Shown here piece by piece: positions 62,959 through 64,000 of a stretch of DNA of 64,000 nt (its first letter is position 1; each line of letters starts with the position of its first letter). Made by a program: the position numbers and the translations under genes. A model generated the notes under the pieces. The model made no database searches and was not told where the DNA came from. It saw only the letters and a program-made list of their open reading frames with translations. The stretch is taken from assembly GCF_052162025.1 (NCBI RefSeq), contig NZ_CP197401.1:930001-994000 (forward strand), read 5' to 3'. Source of the DNA: Methylobacter sp015476545 (lineage in GTDB: Bacteria; Pseudomonadota; Gammaproteobacteria; Methylococcales; Methylomonadaceae).

Positions 62959-64000
62959 CCGGGCCAGCCGCAATTTTCTATGGCGGCATCCCTGGCAGCT
63001 AGTCCTGGCGCTTCTGGGTATCGCCCTAGGCGTCGCGGTCGTGGTTTCTATCGAACTGGCGATGGAAAGCGCGCTGGCGTCCTTCGACCAGACGCGCAAG
63101 GCTTTTTCGGGGGCGGCAACGCATCGTATCGTGGCCGGCGACGGCGGCCTCGATGAAAAATTCTACACGCGGCTGCGCGTGGAGCAGGGCATACAGCAGT
63201 TGTCGCCGATCGTAAGCGGTTATGTGCGGCGGTCCGATGACAGCTTCAGGCTGATCGGCATCGATCCGTTCGTTGAGAAATCCTTTCAGTCGGCCTGGCA
63301 AAAACAGTACGGCGATGTCGGCTTTCTTGCCCGCCTGATCGCCGAGCCCGGCACGGCGCTGGTCAGCGGGCAGACGGCAGCGCGCCTGCATCTGAAAGTT
63401 AGTGACGAAATCACGGTCGAGACCGGTAACGGCGAGCGCCGGTTAAAAATCATCGCCCTGTTGTCGCCATCCCATGCCATCTCCGAACAGGCGCTGTCGG
63501 GATTGATCATAACCGACATCGCCACGGCGCAGGAGGTGCTGGGCCTGTATGGCAGGCTCAGTTACATCGATGCGTTGATCGATAAAGACGTATCCGATAC
63601 GCTGGCCCGGATACGCAAGGCGTTGCCGACCAATGCTTTATTGCTTTCGGCAGACGACCAGTCGCAAGCCATGCGCGAGATGACGCGCGCGTTTTCGATC
63701 AACCTGAAGGCCTTGGGGCTGCTGTCGCTGCTGGTCGGGCTGTTCCTGATCTATAACACGATGACGTTTCTGGTCGTGCAGCGCCGGCGCCTCATCGGCA
63801 GTTTGCGCGCCCTGGGCGTCACGCGGCGGCAGATCTTTCAGCTCATTATCAATGAGACCTTCTGGCTGGCGGTAGCCGGCACGGCGATCGGCATCGCGCT
63901 TGGCATCCTGCTGGCGCAGGGCTTGCTGCATCTGATCTCGGGCACCATCAACGCGGTTTATTTCCGTCTCGACGCGGCTTCTTTAATGATCACGCCCATG
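62942..64000 (+). CDS. FtsX-like ABC permease, 3'-truncated by the window edge
   Basis: 353 codons visible, no stop before the window end. One N-terminal membrane helix (about residues 15-35, PWQLVLALLGIALGVAVVVS), a periplasmic MacB-type domain (about 36-245), then further membrane helices (LGLLSLLVGLFLIYNTMTFL near 258; FWLAVAGTAIGIALGILLAQ near 305). It also has the FtsX-family R-R-R-L-I-G-S-L-R-A-L-G-V-T-R-R-Q motif at about 281-297. Start ATG 62942 lies inside the ATPase gene, as in coupled ABC operons. Confidence 0.88.
   Translation, partial: MRSVLNRASRNFLWRHPWQLVLALLGIALGVAVVVSIELAMESALASFDQTRKAFSGAATHRIVAGDGGLDEKFYTRLRVEQGIQQLSPIVSGYVRRSDDSFRLIGIDPFVEKSFQSAWQKQYGDVGFLARLIAEPGTALVSGQTAARLHLKVSDEITVETGNGERRLKIIALLSPSHAISEQALSGLIITDIATAQEVLGLYGRLSYIDALIDKDVSDTLARIRKALPTNALLLSADDQSQAMREMTRAFSINLKALGLLSLLVGLFLIYNTMTFLVVQRRRLIGSLRALGVTRRQIFQLIINETFWLAVAGTAIGIALGILLAQGLLHLISGTINAVYFRLDAASLMITPM

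Overview
The window is a continuous stretch of a gammaproteobacterial chromosome, inferred from gene order and protein style; a methanotroph-like (Methylococcales) source is my guess and is not shown by the sequence. Bases 1-40.5 kb and 62.0-64.0 kb are ordinary chromosome. Between them lies an AT-richer integrated prophage of about 21.4 kb, bounded by a perfect 17-bp direct repeat.

Region 1 (1-10.7 kb): the tail of infB with rbfA, truB, rpsO and pnp (translation initiation, ribosome maturation, RNA turnover), then a family 5-like uracil-DNA glycosylase, uvrC, pgsA, a TetR regulator, a small Cys-rich protein and zapE. Region 2 (10.7-23.9 kb): on the minus strand a CysJ-like diflavin reductase lies just downstream of a very long glutamate synthase large subunit with no gltD beside it; then a UbiF-like monooxygenase, a PilZ-like protein and a map-glnD pair. 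Region 3 (24-31.4 kb): rpsB-tsf-pyrH-frr-uppS-cdsA-dxr-rseP, the classic translation, isoprenoid and envelope cluster; bamA, usually next, is replaced by dsbC beside palindromic repeats. Region 4 (31.5-40.5 kb): dsbC, mutS (minus), pncC, an unrecognised 502-aa protein, pilA with a clear sigma-54 promoter, a DUF1264-like protein, two small envelope-type proteins with similar upstream regions, and a possible PD-(D/E)xK-fold protein.

Region 5 (40.6-61.98 kb) is the prophage: integrase, an HNH endonuclease gene cut by an IS3-family element, a scaffold-like gene fragment, an SU10-like major capsid protein, podovirus-type connector, tail and fibre genes, internal virion proteins including a lytic transglycosylase, two small membrane proteins of lysis type, a strong promoter with a long structured RNA leader and two unknown genes, and two minus-strand cargo genes next to attR, one with a PIN-like pattern. 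Repressor, replication, terminase and portal genes are absent, and the IS sits exactly where they could have been lost, so the element looks defective. Region 6 (62.0-64 kb): a small membrane protein, an ABC ATPase and an FtsX-like permease that runs off the end.

The most unusual signals are the structured leader RNA at 58.17-58.38 kb, three consecutive virion genes that each begin with a short basic leader reading frame, RNA hairpins that bury the ribosome sites of the integrase and HNH genes, the extended GltB paired with a diflavin reductase, and the cargo pair at attR. No tRNA, rRNA or CRISPR array was found. All family assignments come from reading motifs; no database search was run.
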